A stretch of 64,000 nucleotides of DNA, from positions 682,001 to 746,000 of the forward strand of contig JADJHU010000015.1 of assembly GCA_016707425.1 (NCBI GenBank). Reading direction: 5' to 3'. Positions 25,810 to 35,360 of this stretch are shown here, in pieces. A program made the position numbers and the translations under genes. Numbering within the stretch: position 1 is the first letter of the stretch; every line of letters begins with the position of its first letter. The DNA is from Gammaproteobacteria bacterium. Lineage in GTDB: Bacteria > Pseudomonadota > Gammaproteobacteria > Steroidobacterales > Steroidobacteraceae. The notes under the pieces were generated by a model. It saw only the letters and a program-made list of their open reading frames with translations, searched no databases and was not told the DNA's origin.

Positions 25810-26730
25810 ATGACCATCACTCTCTCCGCGAACGTGCACATCGAGATGGCCGTTCCCGACGTGCAGCGGGCCTATGCGCTCCTGCACGGGCGCTTCGGCG
25901 CCGGCAGGATCGAGCAGGAGTTCGTCGCCCGGATTTCGCTGCCCGACTTCATCGAGATCGAGCATGTCGGCATGGGTGAGGTGGTGCTGCAGTTCTGCCG
26001 GCCCGCTCCGCGCGAGCGCTGGCCGGAAGCCGCGAGAGCGCATGTGCTCGGCGCCGACATCCCGCACACGGGTTACCTCGCGCGACGGGGTCCCTGCGTC
26101 TCGAATCTCACCTTCTGCGTGGACGACATCGCGAATGCGCGGGTGCTGCTCGAGCGCGAGGGCATGCTGCCGGCGCTCCTGATTCCGATGAGCACGCCAG
26201 GGCGCGAGCGCCCGCCCGGCTATTACTTCACTGCCATGGAGCAGCTCGGCTTCGACCTCGAGCTCACCGAAGGGGTGCTGCGCTCGGGTGGCGGGCGCGC
26301 GCCCCTGTATCCGGCCTTCGCGCAGCCCCGACCGCGCTTCGACGAACGCCTCGGGCCGCTGCGCCGCCTGCGCGTCGCGGTGGCTGAGATCGAAAAACCA
26401 CTGGCGCAGCTCGCGCGACTGTTCGGCATCGAGGCGACCCGCGCGAGCGTCGGACCGGTGCAGGGAGAGCCTGCCATGGAGACTGCCGAGCTGACGCTCG
26501 GCAATCTCCCCATCCAGTATTGCCAGCCGCTTTCGCGCGAGGGGCGGCTGGGCGAGTTCCTCGAGCGACACGGACCGGGCATCTACAGCCTGGTGTTCGA
26601 TGCTCCGGGTGGCGCGGCGCCTGCCGGCGCCGAGGCGACATTCGATGCGACGTCACTGCGCACGCGCCCGGCGCTGGGTTTCGACATCGAGATAGAACCG
26701 CTGCACATGGCAAGGGATGCGCGCGCATGA
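25810..26730 (+). CDS. VOC (glyoxalase/dioxygenase-fold) family protein, two modules
   Basis: 306 residues comprising two VOC-like modules (about 5-155 and 170-300). The first has NVHIEMAVPDVQRAYALLH and VSNLTFCVDDIANARVLLE. The second is more divergent (RRLRVAVAEIEKPLAQLARLFG, GIYSLVFDAPG). Metal-ligand residues are not clearly conserved in both halves, so the activity (isomerase, epimerase, dioxygenase) cannot be assigned. It is translationally coupled to the next MDR gene by an ATGA overlap, suggesting a shared pathway. Confidence 0.7.
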   Translation: MTITLSANVHIEMAVPDVQRAYALLHGRFGAGRIEQEFVARISLPDFIEIEHVGMGEVVLQFCRPAPRERWPEAARAHVLGADIPHTGYLARRGPCVSNLTFCVDDIANARVLLEREGMLPALLIPMSTPGRERPPGYYFTAMEQLGFDLELTEGVLRSGGGRAPLYPAFAQPRPRFDERLGPLRRLRVAVAEIEKPLAQLARLFGIEATRASVGPVQGEPAMETAELTLGNLPIQYCQPLSREGRLGEFLERHGPGIYSLVFDAPGGAAPAGAEATFDATSLRTRPALGFDIEIEPLHMARDARA

Positions 26731-27755
26731 AAGCCTGGCGACTCGCATCTGACCGGCCCCTCGAGGGCGTGCACGACGCGAAGCTGGGCATTGCGCTCCA
26801 CGAGGAGCCGGCGCCGACTCCAGGGTCTGGAGAGGTGCTGCTGCGCCTGCGGGCGAGCTCGCTGAACTTCGTCGATCTCGTGACGCTGAACGGCTTCATC
26901 CGCAACGCCGGCATGGTGCCACTGCTCGACGGCGCCGGCGAGATCGCGGCGGTCGGTCCGGGTGTCACGCGCTGGAAGGTGGGCGATCGCGTGATCGCCA
27001 ACGCCCAGCAGAGCTGGCTCGCGGGCGAGCTCACTCCGGAGAGCTACGGGCACGTGCTGGCCGGCACCATGGACGGCATGCTGCGCGAGCAGGCCGTACT
27101 TGCCGAGGCCGGTCTGGTGGCGATTCCCGAGCATCTCTCATTCGAGGAAGCGGCGACGCTGCCCTGTGCGGCACTCACGGCCTGGAGCAGTCTCGTGCGG
27201 CACGGGCCCCTGTTGCCGGGCCAGACTGTGCTGGTTCAGGGCAGTGGCGGGGTGTCGGTGTTCGCTCTGCAGCTGGCCAGGTGCTTCGGGGCGCGCGCCA
27301 TCGCCACGACCTCGAGCGCGGCGAAGGCCGAACGACTCACGCGACTCGGTGCCGATGCGATCGTCAATTACGTCGAGAACCCGGCTTGGGGCCGGCGCGT
27401 GCGTGAGCTCACGGGTGGGCGGGGCGTCGATCTGGTGGTGGAAGTGGGAGGAGCCGGGACACTCAGGCAGTCGCTGCACTCACTGCGGCCGGGCGGGCGG
27501 CTTGCGCTGATCGGGGTGCTCTCGGGCATGGGCAGCGTGCCCTTTGCCGATCTGTTCCCGATCATCCAGCAGGCACACACGGTCTATGGCGTGTCCATGG
27601 GCAGCTGCGCCGATCTCGCGAACCTCGCCCGCGCCATGGCGCTGCACGGCTTGCGGCCGGTGGTCGACCGCGTCTTTCCCTTCGATCAGGCGCCGGAAGC
27701 CTATCGCTATTTCGCCAGCCGCGCGCACGTGGGCAAGGTCGTGATCGGCGTCTGA
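26727..27755 (+). CDS. Zinc-type alcohol dehydrogenase-like MDR oxidoreductase
   Basis: 342 residues. The GroES-like domain has SSLNFVDLVTLNG and LLDGAGEIAAVGPGV. The cofactor domain has QGSGGVSVFALQLARCFGA and EVGGAGTLRQSL. The zinc-binding Cys/His residues of true alcohol dehydrogenases are missing, so it is likely a quinone-oxidoreductase/enoyl-reductase-like enzyme using NAD(P)H. The four-base overlap with the VOC gene makes a two-gene operon. It converges on the DUF2889 gene with three bases between stops. Confidence 0.85.
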   Translation: MKAWRLASDRPLEGVHDAKLGIALHEEPAPTPGSGEVLLRLRASSLNFVDLVTLNGFIRNAGMVPLLDGAGEIAAVGPGVTRWKVGDRVIANAQQSWLAGELTPESYGHVLAGTMDGMLREQAVLAEAGLVAIPEHLSFEEAATLPCAALTAWSSLVRHGPLLPGQTVLVQGSGGVSVFALQLARCFGARAIATTSSAAKAERLTRLGADAIVNYVENPAWGRRVRELTGGRGVDLVVEVGGAGTLRQSLHSLRPGGRLALIGVLSGMGSVPFADLFPIIQQAHTVYGVSMGSCADLANLARAMALHGLRPVVDRVFPFDQAPEAYRYFASRAHVGKVVIGV

Positions 27756-27758
27756 GGC

Positions 27759-28526
27759 TCAGGGCTGGAAGTCGGCCAGCATCTGGTCTGCGGCATCCGT
27801 CAGATCGCGCACGTGAGTGCCCTGGTTGACGGCCTGGAATACCGTCGGCTCGGAGTAGGCGTGGCAGGCACCGCGCAGGTGCTGCGCCTCGGTGGCGCGC
27901 CGGCCTGCATAGGCCACGACGTTGTAGCGGCGCGAACCGCTCACGAGATACCCCTTGTGGAAGACCATGGCCGCCTCGAGCGCTTCGGGATCGGCACCGA
28001 AGCGTTCCATCGCCCAGAGCGAGAAGCCCTTGAGCAGAGGCAGTCCGGCGAAAGACTCGGGCGCCGTGATGCGCTGCTCGAAGGTCTGCCAGCGGTGGAC
28101 CTCGATGCCGTCGCGCAGCACCCGCGACCAGGCGGGTCCGGGATATTCGTCCGGTACCTCCACGTCGTACTGACGTATGCCACCGCGCAGCGCCTGCGCG
28201 ATGGCGAGCAAGGTCAGATCATAGATGTGTGTGCAGTGTCCCCGCGGATCGTGCGTCGCGAGCATGTGCCGTGTCGACGTCGCGAGCGGCATGCCCACGA
28301 GCGCGCGCAGCGGCCCTGCGGCGCCCGGACAGACGTTCAGCGGGACGCGGCGGAATTCGGGAGTGATCCCGGTGATTCGTTCGCCGTCATGCTCCAGCAC
28401 CAGCCGCATGGCATGGGCGACGTCTTCGAAGGCCGCACGCACTCTGCCGGCGGTGGCAATCAGGCGGATCCGACGGCGGAAGACCCCGCGGCCGTACTGG
28501 GGGTTGGTAATCAGAGGCAGTGCCAT
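27759..28526 (-). CDS. DUF2889 family protein
   Basis: 255 residues, no signal or membrane segment. The region VCPGAAGPLRALVGMPL followed by HCTHIYDLTLLAI matches the DUF2889 pattern as I know it. The role is unknown, but such genes recur next to acyl-CoA and aromatic catabolism genes. GGGAG lies about nine bases before the ATG. Divergent from the OsmC-like gene. Confidence 0.6.
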   Translation of the reverse strand: MALPLITNPQYGRGVFRRRIRLIATAGRVRAAFEDVAHAMRLVLEHDGERITGITPEFRRVPLNVCPGAAGPLRALVGMPLATSTRHMLATHDPRGHCTHIYDLTLLAIAQALRGGIRQYDVEVPDEYPGPAWSRVLRDGIEVHRWQTFEQRITAPESFAGLPLLKGFSLWAMERFGADPEALEAAMVFHKGYLVSGSRRYNVVAYAGRRATEAQHLRGACHAYSEPTVFQAVNQGTHVRDLTDAADQMLADFQP

Positions 28527-28626
28527 TCAGTGTGCTCCCGGGACGATCGATTATCGCAGCAATGGGCGAGCGCCTGCGCGAGGCGCTATAGTCAGGCACG
28601 GATGGTCCGGCGCGAAGGAGCATGCC

Positions 28627-29016
28627 ATGGCTTACGTCACGGTCATCAATGAGCACCATTACGTCCAGCAGATCGTCTCGGGTCACCACCACTGGGTGGC
28701 CGATGAGCCCGCCAGCGCGGGTGGCTCGGGCGCAGGCCCGGCTCCTTACGAGTTGCTCCTCGGAAGCCTCGGAGCCTGCACGGCCATGGCGCTGCGCAGC
28801 TTCGGGCGACACCAGCAGTGGGAACTTGGCAAGATCACGGTCGGCCTGCGCCTCGCACGCGGCGAGGACGGTCGCGAGCACGTCGATCGCAAGCTCTCTT
28901 TCGGCAAGCCGCTGACCGCGGAGCAGAAGAAGCGGCTCCTCGAGGTTGCGAGCAGCACGCCGGTCAAGCAGACGCTGTCCCGGAGCCTGGAGATCCGGTC
29001 ATCGATGCTCGATTGA
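28627..29016 (+). CDS. OsmC-like protein lacking the second redox cysteine
   Basis: 129 residues of the OsmC/Ohr/YhfA fold. PYELLLGSLGACTAMALR carries the first conserved cysteine (Cys51). The second, normally in a CPV(H/K) motif, is threonine here (Thr111 in STPVKQTLSR). Classical OsmC/Ohr enzymes reduce organic hydroperoxides with the Cys pair, so this copy probably cannot use that mechanism. GAAGGAG lies just upstream of the start, and a -10-like TATAGT precedes it by about 35 bases. Confidence 0.85.
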   Translation: MAYVTVINEHHYVQQIVSGHHHWVADEPASAGGSGAGPAPYELLLGSLGACTAMALRSFGRHQQWELGKITVGLRLARGEDGREHVDRKLSFGKPLTAEQKKRLLEVASSTPVKQTLSRSLEIRSSMLD

Positions 29017-29171
29017 CCGGCTACAGCGGGAGCGTCTGACACATCCTGACCGGATATGATCCACCGGCCCGGCGTCGGGCAGCAGCCCTTCTGCCTATGC
29101 TAGGTGAGACGCGTGAGCGCGCTCGCGCCGTTGCGTCGGCGCGACGGCATTCATTCCCGGGAGGCAGTTCG

Positions 29172-31418
29172 ATGAATCGATGCAGGCTGAACACGGTGGC
29201 GCTGCTGGGCAGTGTCGTGATCGGTGCCGGAGCCACGGCGGTGGCAGCCGACGGACCAAGCGCCGACGCGGGTGTGTTGCAGGAAGTGCTCGTCACGGCG
29301 CAGAAGCGGGTGGAGAACCTCCAGGAGGTCCCCATTGCCATTACGGCGATCGATGCCCGGGCGCTGGAGGTCCAGGGCGTGACGGATACCGATTCCTTCG
29401 CGAAGTCTGTGCCCAACCTGCACATCAAGCAGGGGACCACGGGCGTCATCACCATCGCGATCCGCGGTGTCAGCAACAACGATCCCGGCAACCCGGGGTT
29501 CGAGAACGCCGTCGGCATGTACCTGGATGGCGTCTATGCGGGCAAGGCGGTCAACTCGCTCTTCGACCTCGACGATGTGGAACGCGTGGAAGTGCTGCGC
29601 GGGCCGCAGGGCACGCTGTACGGCCGCAACACCATCGGCGGAGCGGTCAACTTCATCAGCAAGCGGCCGAGCGGGGAGCTTCGGACCACAGTGAAGCTCG
29701 GTCTGGGCAACGAGGATCTGCGGACGGCCAACATCAGCGTCGACCTGCCCGCCATCGGAACGGCCGACGAGGGTCTCGGTACGCTCAAGGCGCGCCTGAG
29801 CTACTTCCTCCGTCAGCGCGACGGCTTCACGAGGAACGTGCAGCAGAATTTCGTCGCCACGGCCCGGCCGATCGCGCCCTTCGAGCGCTTCGGTGATGTG
29901 GACCGCCAGGGCGTGCATGCCGCCTTCGACTGGCAGCCGCGCAGCCCCGTACTGGTGTCCTACGACTACACACGCTTCAAGGCAGACGATCATCAGCGTC
30001 TCATGCAGGTGATCGATGTCGTGCGGCCGGGCACGATGCCGGCGGGCTTCGAGAGCTACATCCCGAGCGGCCAGCCCTCCGTGGGAAGCGCCAATGAGAA
30101 TCCCTATTTCGAGACGGCGAGTGACACGCACTCGCTGATCATTGGCTGGGAGCTGAGCGACACACTCACCCTGAAGTCCATCACCGGCTACCGGCGCATG
30201 GAATCGCTCGATGGCCAGGACTTCGACGGCAGCAACGTCAGCTACTACGAATCGAAGCGCGATTACGACGGCACGCAGCGTTCCGAGGAAGTGCAGCTCG
30301 TCGGCAGCACCCGGCAGCTGAAATACGTGCTGGGTCTCTTCTGGTTCGACGAAGAGATCGACAGCCTGCGCGTCCAGCAGTTCACCAATGCCACATTCGA
30401 GCGCGACAACAATTCCTATCTCGACAACAGCAACAAGGCGATCTTCGGCCAGATCGACTACACGCCGGCAGCGCTCGAGCGTCTGACGGTGACCGTTGGA
30501 GCGCGCTATACCGAGGAGAAGAAGGACATGGCGCGCTACCTCAGGAACTGGCTGGGCGGCACGGGCACGTTCCAGATCCGCGATCCTGGACCGAACCTCC
30601 TGCTCCCGACCCTGAAGTTCAGCAACACCTCGTTCATGCTCTCGCCGAGCTATCGTGTCACAGACGATCTGAACGTCTATTTCCGCTACGCCGAGGGCTT
30701 CCGCAGCGGCGGGTATGACGGACAGGCCTCATCGGCCGCATCCGCGGCCGTGCCGTTCAAGTCCGAGAAGCTGAAGTCCTATGAGGCGGGCATGAAGTCG
30801 CGCTGGCTGGACAATCGTCTCGAGCTGAATGCGGCAGCGTTCTACAGTGATTACACGGACATGCAGCTCACGTCCTTCACCGGGACGGTCTCGGCGACGC
30901 TCAACGCCGGCAAGGCGTCGATCGATGGCGCGGAGCTCGAGGCTGCCGCGGTGCTGAGTGAACGTCTGCGCGCGAACCTGAGCCTCGCGTATCTGCACTA
31001 CAAGTTCGACCGCTTCGACCTGGGGCCGGTCATCGGCGACGTTGCATCGCGCGCGCGGCTCAACAACGCGCCCCGCTACAGCGGCAACCTGGGCGTGGAC
31101 TACGACTTCCCGAGCCTGGGCTTCGGCGACCTGTCGCTGCACGTCAACTACAACTACCAGGCCTCTGCAGAGGCGATTGCCATCAAGACGAACGGCGACG
31201 CCCCGAATTCGCGTCTGAGCCCGCGCGGACTCCTCGATGCGCACCTGGCGCTCTCCAGGGCGATGCGCGGCGAGCGCGCGAAGCTGCAATTCACGCTCTG
31301 GGGCATGAACCTCACCGACAGAGAGTACTTCGACAACGTGATCGACTTCGGCGGCTTCCGCGCCGGCACGCTGGGCTGGCCGCGGACCTACGGCGCGAGT
31401 GTCGCCGTCACGTTCTGA
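29172..31418 (+). CDS. TonB-dependent outer-membrane receptor
   Basis: 748 residues. The signal peptide (about 1-25) ends AVAADG. A TonB box-like LQEVLVTAQKR (about 36-46) precedes the plug domain (AIRGVSNNDPGNPGFENAVG; VEVLRGPQGTLYGRNTIGG). The 22-strand barrel ends in a C-terminal Phe (SVAVTF). This is the FyuA/iron-complex-outer-membrane-receptor-like group, expanded in Sphingomonadales and Steroidobacterales for organic substrates as well as iron chelates. GGGAGG lies just before the ATG. An MFS gene follows at once, which favours import of one compound across both membranes. Confidence 0.95.
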   Translation: MNRCRLNTVALLGSVVIGAGATAVAADGPSADAGVLQEVLVTAQKRVENLQEVPIAITAIDARALEVQGVTDTDSFAKSVPNLHIKQGTTGVITIAIRGVSNNDPGNPGFENAVGMYLDGVYAGKAVNSLFDLDDVERVEVLRGPQGTLYGRNTIGGAVNFISKRPSGELRTTVKLGLGNEDLRTANISVDLPAIGTADEGLGTLKARLSYFLRQRDGFTRNVQQNFVATARPIAPFERFGDVDRQGVHAAFDWQPRSPVLVSYDYTRFKADDHQRLMQVIDVVRPGTMPAGFESYIPSGQPSVGSANENPYFETASDTHSLIIGWELSDTLTLKSITGYRRMESLDGQDFDGSNVSYYESKRDYDGTQRSEEVQLVGSTRQLKYVLGLFWFDEEIDSLRVQQFTNATFERDNNSYLDNSNKAIFGQIDYTPAALERLTVTVGARYTEEKKDMARYLRNWLGGTGTFQIRDPGPNLLLPTLKFSNTSFMLSPSYRVTDDLNVYFRYAEGFRSGGYDGQASSAASAAVPFKSEKLKSYEAGMKSRWLDNRLELNAAAFYSDYTDMQLTSFTGTVSATLNAGKASIDGAELEAAAVLSERLRANLSLAYLHYKFDRFDLGPVIGDVASRARLNNAPRYSGNLGVDYDFPSLGFGDLSLHVNYNYQASAEAIAIKTNGDAPNSRLSPRGLLDAHLALSRAMRGERAKLQFTLWGMNLTDREYFDNVIDFGGFRAGTLGWPRTYGASVAVTF

Positions 31419-31455
31419 CATGCCGACGGCCGGCTCCGGTGACGGAGCCGGCCCG

Positions 31456-32784
31456 ATGTCTGCGCCCCGCGGACGTGAGCGCGCGTGGTACCGCCACTAC
31501 GTGCTCGGCGTGCTCCTGCTCGCCTATATCTTTTCCTTCATCGACCGCCAGATCCTGAGTCTCCTGGTCGGACCGATTCGCCGCGACCTCGGTATCAGCG
31601 ACTTCGAGATGAGCCTGCTGCAGGGCTGGGCTTTCGCGCTGTTCTATTCCGTGATGGCGATCCCGATCGCCTGGCTCGCCGACCGCGCGAACCGGCGGAC
31701 CATCATTGCGGGTGGCATCGCGCTCTGGAGTGCGATGACGGCGGGTTGTGGCCTGGCACATTCCTTCGGCACCCTGTTCCTCATGCGCGTCGGCGTGGGC
31801 GTCGGCGAGGCCGCACTCTCACCTCCGGCCTATTCACTCCTCAGCGACTACTTCCCGCCGCAGCGGATCGCGCGGGCGCTGGCGATATTCACCATGGGTC
31901 TGAGTGTCGGCGGCGGCGCCGCCTTTCTGATCGGTGGCCTGGTGATCGATGCCGTCACCACTGCGCCCGACGTGGTGCTGCCGGTCGTCGGGACGCTGCG
32001 TCCGTGGCAGACGGTCTTCGTCATCGTGGGCGCGCCAGGCCTCCTGGTGGCGCTCCTGATGTATGGCATCCGCGAGCCTCCGCGCCGCGGCGGGCTGCGC
32101 GACGCGACGGGCCGCGTGCGTGGGATATCGCTGCGTTTCCTGTGGAGTTTCCTGCTCGAGCGCCGCCGGCTCTACCTCGGATTTCCCGTCGCTACGGCGC
32201 TCCTTGGCGTGTTCAGCTACGGACTGATGGCCTGGTATCCGAGCTTTCTCATCCGCACCTACGGCCTGACGATGGGGCAGGCCGGGACATACTTCGGTCT
32301 CATCTACCTGATCTTCGGCCCGCTCGGCACCTACTGGGGCGCACGCGTGGCGGAGAAGATGGAAGCGCGCGGCCGGGTCGATGCGCACATGCGCTTCACC
32401 ATGCTCGCGGCGCTGGCCATGACCCTCCCCGGCACGCTCGGACCGCTGATGCCCTCGGCACCGCTCGCGCTCCTCGTGCTGGTGCCGACGATTTTTCTCA
32501 AGTGCAGCTACTACGGGAATACGGGCGCGGTCCTGCAGCTCGTGACACCGAACCAGATGCGCGCGCAGGTCACCGCACTGCAGATCTTCTTCGGCAACAT
32601 CGTCGGGATGACGGTCGGCGCCTCGGCGATCGCGGCGCTCACCGATTTCGCGTTCGGCGACGATGCGGCAGTCCGCTATTCACTGGCGATCGTCGCTGCG
32701 GTGTTCTGCCCGGCGGGGGCGCTCGTGCTGCGTAGCTGCCTGAAGCCCTATCGCGAGGCGCTCGCGGAGGCGGCTCAGCGATAG
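31456..32784 (+). CDS. MFS transporter, spinster-like
   Basis: 442 residues with 12 helices. The opening VLLLAYIFSFIDRQILSLL with LLQGWAFALFYSVMAIPIAWLADR (quoted in part) is typical of the Spns/MFS_1 group often paired with TonB receptors. ATG 31456 was chosen since GACGGAG lies eight bases upstream. An in-frame ATG at 31420, two bases after the receptor stop, would add 12 low-complexity residues. It is likely the inner-membrane partner of the preceding receptor. Its 3' end overlaps the AraC gene by ten bases. Confidence 0.88.
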   Translation: MSAPRGRERAWYRHYVLGVLLLAYIFSFIDRQILSLLVGPIRRDLGISDFEMSLLQGWAFALFYSVMAIPIAWLADRANRRTIIAGGIALWSAMTAGCGLAHSFGTLFLMRVGVGVGEAALSPPAYSLLSDYFPPQRIARALAIFTMGLSVGGGAAFLIGGLVIDAVTTAPDVVLPVVGTLRPWQTVFVIVGAPGLLVALLMYGIREPPRRGGLRDATGRVRGISLRFLWSFLLERRRLYLGFPVATALLGVFSYGLMAWYPSFLIRTYGLTMGQAGTYFGLIYLIFGPLGTYWGARVAEKMEARGRVDAHMRFTMLAALAMTLPGTLGPLMPSAPLALLVLVPTIFLKCSYYGNTGAVLQLVTPNQMRAQVTALQIFFGNIVGMTVGASAIAALTDFAFGDDAAVRYSLAIVAAVFCPAGALVLRSCLKPYREALAEAAQR

Positions 32785-33809
32785 TCGGAGATCCTCCGGC
32801 CCGTCCAGCTGCGGAACGCCCGACGAAAATTGCTGACGTCGCTGTAGCCCAGCAGGAAGGCGATCTCCTTGGGCGTGAGGCTCGTGTACTCGAGGTACTG
32901 GAGCGCCAGGTCCTGGCGGGTCTCGTCGAGGACGCGCTGATACGTGACGCCCTCGCGCAGCAGGTGACGGCGCAGCGTGCGCGGCGTCATGTGGAGCTTT
33001 CGCGCCATGGCGTCCATCCCGGGAAACTCCCCGGGTGCACCGATGAGCGTGTCGCGGATCCGGGCGGCAAGCGAGCTGCTGGCGGCGATGCGATGGGCGG
33101 TGAGCTGACACTGCCGCTCGCATACCCTGAAGACCTCTTCGTTGGCGAGGCTGATCGGGTCGTCGAGGCAGGCGACGTCGAAGTGCACCACGGTACGCGG
33201 CTGACCGAAGAGCATCGGGCAGTCGAAGCGGCGACGGTAGGCGGTCAGGTCCGCAGGCGCCGGATAGGCCAGGTGCAGCGATTTCACCGGGAAGGGGTGG
33301 CTGGTGAGCGCCACGGCGAGCGCCATCGCACGACTCACGTACTCCTCGACGGCGAAGGGCAGGAGGCGGCCCAGCGGGAAAGTCTCGTTGATTTCGATGC
33401 GCCAGCGACGCTCGTCGATCGTCACCTCGGGACGGATGATGTGTTCGTTCAGGGTGTAGTACTTCGCCATCACGCCGCGCGACTGGCGCAGCGTCGAGCT
33501 GCTGAGGACGGCGTAACCGAGCACGCCGAAGTCGCTGATGCGGAATTCGGCACCGAGAGCGATCCCGAGGAAGGGATCGCCGGTGAGCCGCAGCATATTG
33601 CCGATGAGGGTCCGGTACTGCGCCGGAGTGCCGCGGAAGACGCCTTGCACATCCTCCGCGCGCAACCCTGTCCCGGCAAGCACCTGGTCCGGCGGGAAGC
33701 CACGCGCGTTCATGCGCGCCAGATAGAAGGCGACCCGGTTGACGGCGAGGAGGCTGCTCTGCGTGGGGTGCACCGTACCGCGCGTCCCCTGAACGGCCGG
33801 ATATGACAT
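32775..33809 (-). CDS. AraC-family transcriptional regulator
   Basis: 344 residues. The N-terminal ligand-binding (Arabinose_bd-type) domain spans about 25-210. The C-terminal double HTH spans about 240-340, with MARKLHMTPRTLRRHLLREG and IAFLLGYSDVSNFRRAFRSW (the GYSDxSNFxRAFRRW signature of the OruR/ArgR-like AraC group). It is divergent from the acyl-CoA ligase gene and convergent with the MFS gene, so either may be its target. Confidence 0.9.
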   Translation of the reverse strand: MSYPAVQGTRGTVHPTQSSLLAVNRVAFYLARMNARGFPPDQVLAGTGLRAEDVQGVFRGTPAQYRTLIGNMLRLTGDPFLGIALGAEFRISDFGVLGYAVLSSSTLRQSRGVMAKYYTLNEHIIRPEVTIDERRWRIEINETFPLGRLLPFAVEEYVSRAMALAVALTSHPFPVKSLHLAYPAPADLTAYRRRFDCPMLFGQPRTVVHFDVACLDDPISLANEEVFRVCERQCQLTAHRIAASSSLAARIRDTLIGAPGEFPGMDAMARKLHMTPRTLRRHLLREGVTYQRVLDETRQDLALQYLEYTSLTPKEIAFLLGYSDVSNFRRAFRSWTGRRISDYR

Positions 33810-33845
33810 GCAGGGGGCAGCTTACGCATTCAGCCCGCACATGCA

Positions 33846-33860
33846 AGCCGCGAAGCGGCT
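33846..33860. repeat. Short perfect inverted repeat between araC-type and ligase genes
   Basis: AGCCGC, three-base loop GAA, GCGGCT, in the 78-base divergent region. It may be an operator. The T-run (ATTTTTG) begins nine bases after the stem, so a terminator is less likely. Confidence 0.3.
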
Positions 33861-33887
33861 CGCTACGATTTTTGTGGATCTGCACGC

Positions 33888-35360
33888 ATGACCAAGGTTC
33901 CCTACGTCCGCCTGATACGCCAGTTCGCCGAGCGCACGCCACAGCGCGTGGCGCTCGTGCTCGAGGACGAATCGATCAGCTGCGAACAGCTCGAGCGCCG
34001 CTCGAACCGCCTGGCGCGCGCCTATGCGGCCCTGGGCGTGCGCGAGGGCGATTTCGTCACGATCTGCCTGCCGAACTGTGCGGAGTATTTCTACGCCTGC
34101 CTCGCGACGTGGAAGCTCGGCGCCGTGCCGAATCCGCTCGCTGCGAAGATGCCGCGCATGGAGCGCGATGCAATCCTCGCGGAAGCCGGCCCCGTGCTGA
34201 TCGTGGGCATCACCGACGATGCCGGCGGCCGGCGCACGCTGCCGGCAGGCTTCGAGCCCGATCCGTCCCTCTCCGACGATCCCTTGCCGGAGAAGGTCGC
34301 GCCGTACGAGCGGGCGATGACCTCGGGCGGCAGCACCGGGCGACCGAAGCTCATCATTCCGGCCAATCCGGCGCTCTACGACATCGACCATCCGCCGCAG
34401 CTCTTCACCTCGCGCACTGCCATGCTGGTGCCGGGGCCGCTCTACCATGCGGGCCCGTGGAGTGCCGCCTGGGGTGGACTCTTCGCCGGCGGCACGATCG
34501 TCGTGATGGGCCGCTTCGATGCGGAGAGGTGCCTGCAGCTCATCGAGCGTCACCGCATCGACCGGGTGTTCTTCGTGCCGACGATGCTGAACCGCATCTG
34601 GCAGCTGCCCGAAGAGGTGCGCGGGCGCTACGACCTGTCCTCGCTCGAGTTCGTGCTCTCAGCCGGCGCGCCGTGTCCGCAGTGGCTGTTCCGCGCCTGG
34701 ATCGAGTGGCTCGGGCCCGAGCGCATGTTCGAAGGCTACGGGCCGAGCGAGCGCATCGGCCGCACGTTCATCACCGGCCGGGAATGGCTCGAGCGACCCG
34801 GATCCGTCGGACGCCCCATGGACGGGTGCCGCGTGAGGATCCTGGACGAGCAGGGCCGTGAGCTCCCCGCGGGCGAAGTCGGTGAGATCTACATGATGCC
34901 GGCGAGCGGCCCCGGGACGACCTTCAAGTACCGCGGAGCCGAGCGGCGCATGACGGCCGACGGCTGGGAGTCCGTGGGCGACATGGGCTGGTTCGATGCG
35001 GCAGGCTACCTCTACATCGCTGACCGGCGTACGGACATGATTCTCTGCGGCGGGCGCAACGTCTATCCGGCCGAAATCGAGGCGGCGCTGAATGCGCATC
35101 CCGCCGTGCGCTCGAGCGTGGTCATCGGCCTGCCGGACGACGATCTCGGCCAGCGGATCCACGCCATCGTCGAGACGGACGGCGTGACGGACGAGGCACT
35201 GCGCGCGCACCTCGAGGCGCGCCTCGTGCGCTACAAGTGGCCGCACAGCTTCGAGTATGTGCGCACACCTCTGCACAACGAGGCGGGCAAGGTGCGCCGG
35301 TCAGCGCTGCGCGCTGACCGGCTGCCGCGGTCCGGAGTCAATACTCGTAGGACAGATTGA
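33888..35360 (+). CDS. AMP-dependent acyl-CoA synthetase/ligase
   Basis: 490 residues of the ANL superfamily. It has the phosphate-binding loop TSGGSTGRPKL, the adenine motif (YGPSE in FEGYGPSERIG), the hinge aspartate region (GDMGWFDAAGYLYIADR) and a C-terminal catalytic lysine in NEAGKVRRSAL. Such enzymes activate a carboxylic acid to acyl-AMP, then the CoA thioester. Length and motifs fit fatty, bile or aromatic acid substrates; which one is unknown. It is divergent from the AraC regulator. The 3' end overlaps the convergent receptor gene by 23 bases. Confidence 0.9.
   Translation: MTKVPYVRLIRQFAERTPQRVALVLEDESISCEQLERRSNRLARAYAALGVREGDFVTICLPNCAEYFYACLATWKLGAVPNPLAAKMPRMERDAILAEAGPVLIVGITDDAGGRRTLPAGFEPDPSLSDDPLPEKVAPYERAMTSGGSTGRPKLIIPANPALYDIDHPPQLFTSRTAMLVPGPLYHAGPWSAAWGGLFAGGTIVVMGRFDAERCLQLIERHRIDRVFFVPTMLNRIWQLPEEVRGRYDLSSLEFVLSAGAPCPQWLFRAWIEWLGPERMFEGYGPSERIGRTFITGREWLERPGSVGRPMDGCRVRILDEQGRELPAGEVGEIYMMPASGPGTTFKYRGAERRMTADGWESVGDMGWFDAAGYLYIADRRTDMILCGGRNVYPAEIEAALNAHPAVRSSVVIGLPDDDLGQRIHAIVETDGVTDEALRAHLEARLVRYKWPHSFEYVRTPLHNEAGKVRRSALRADRLPRSGVNTRRTD

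Noticed and set aside
33846..33875. Hairpin plus T-run as an intrinsic terminator
   Set aside because: The T-run is nine bases after the stem, and the element sits between two divergent starts where no terminator is needed; listed only as an inverted repeat.
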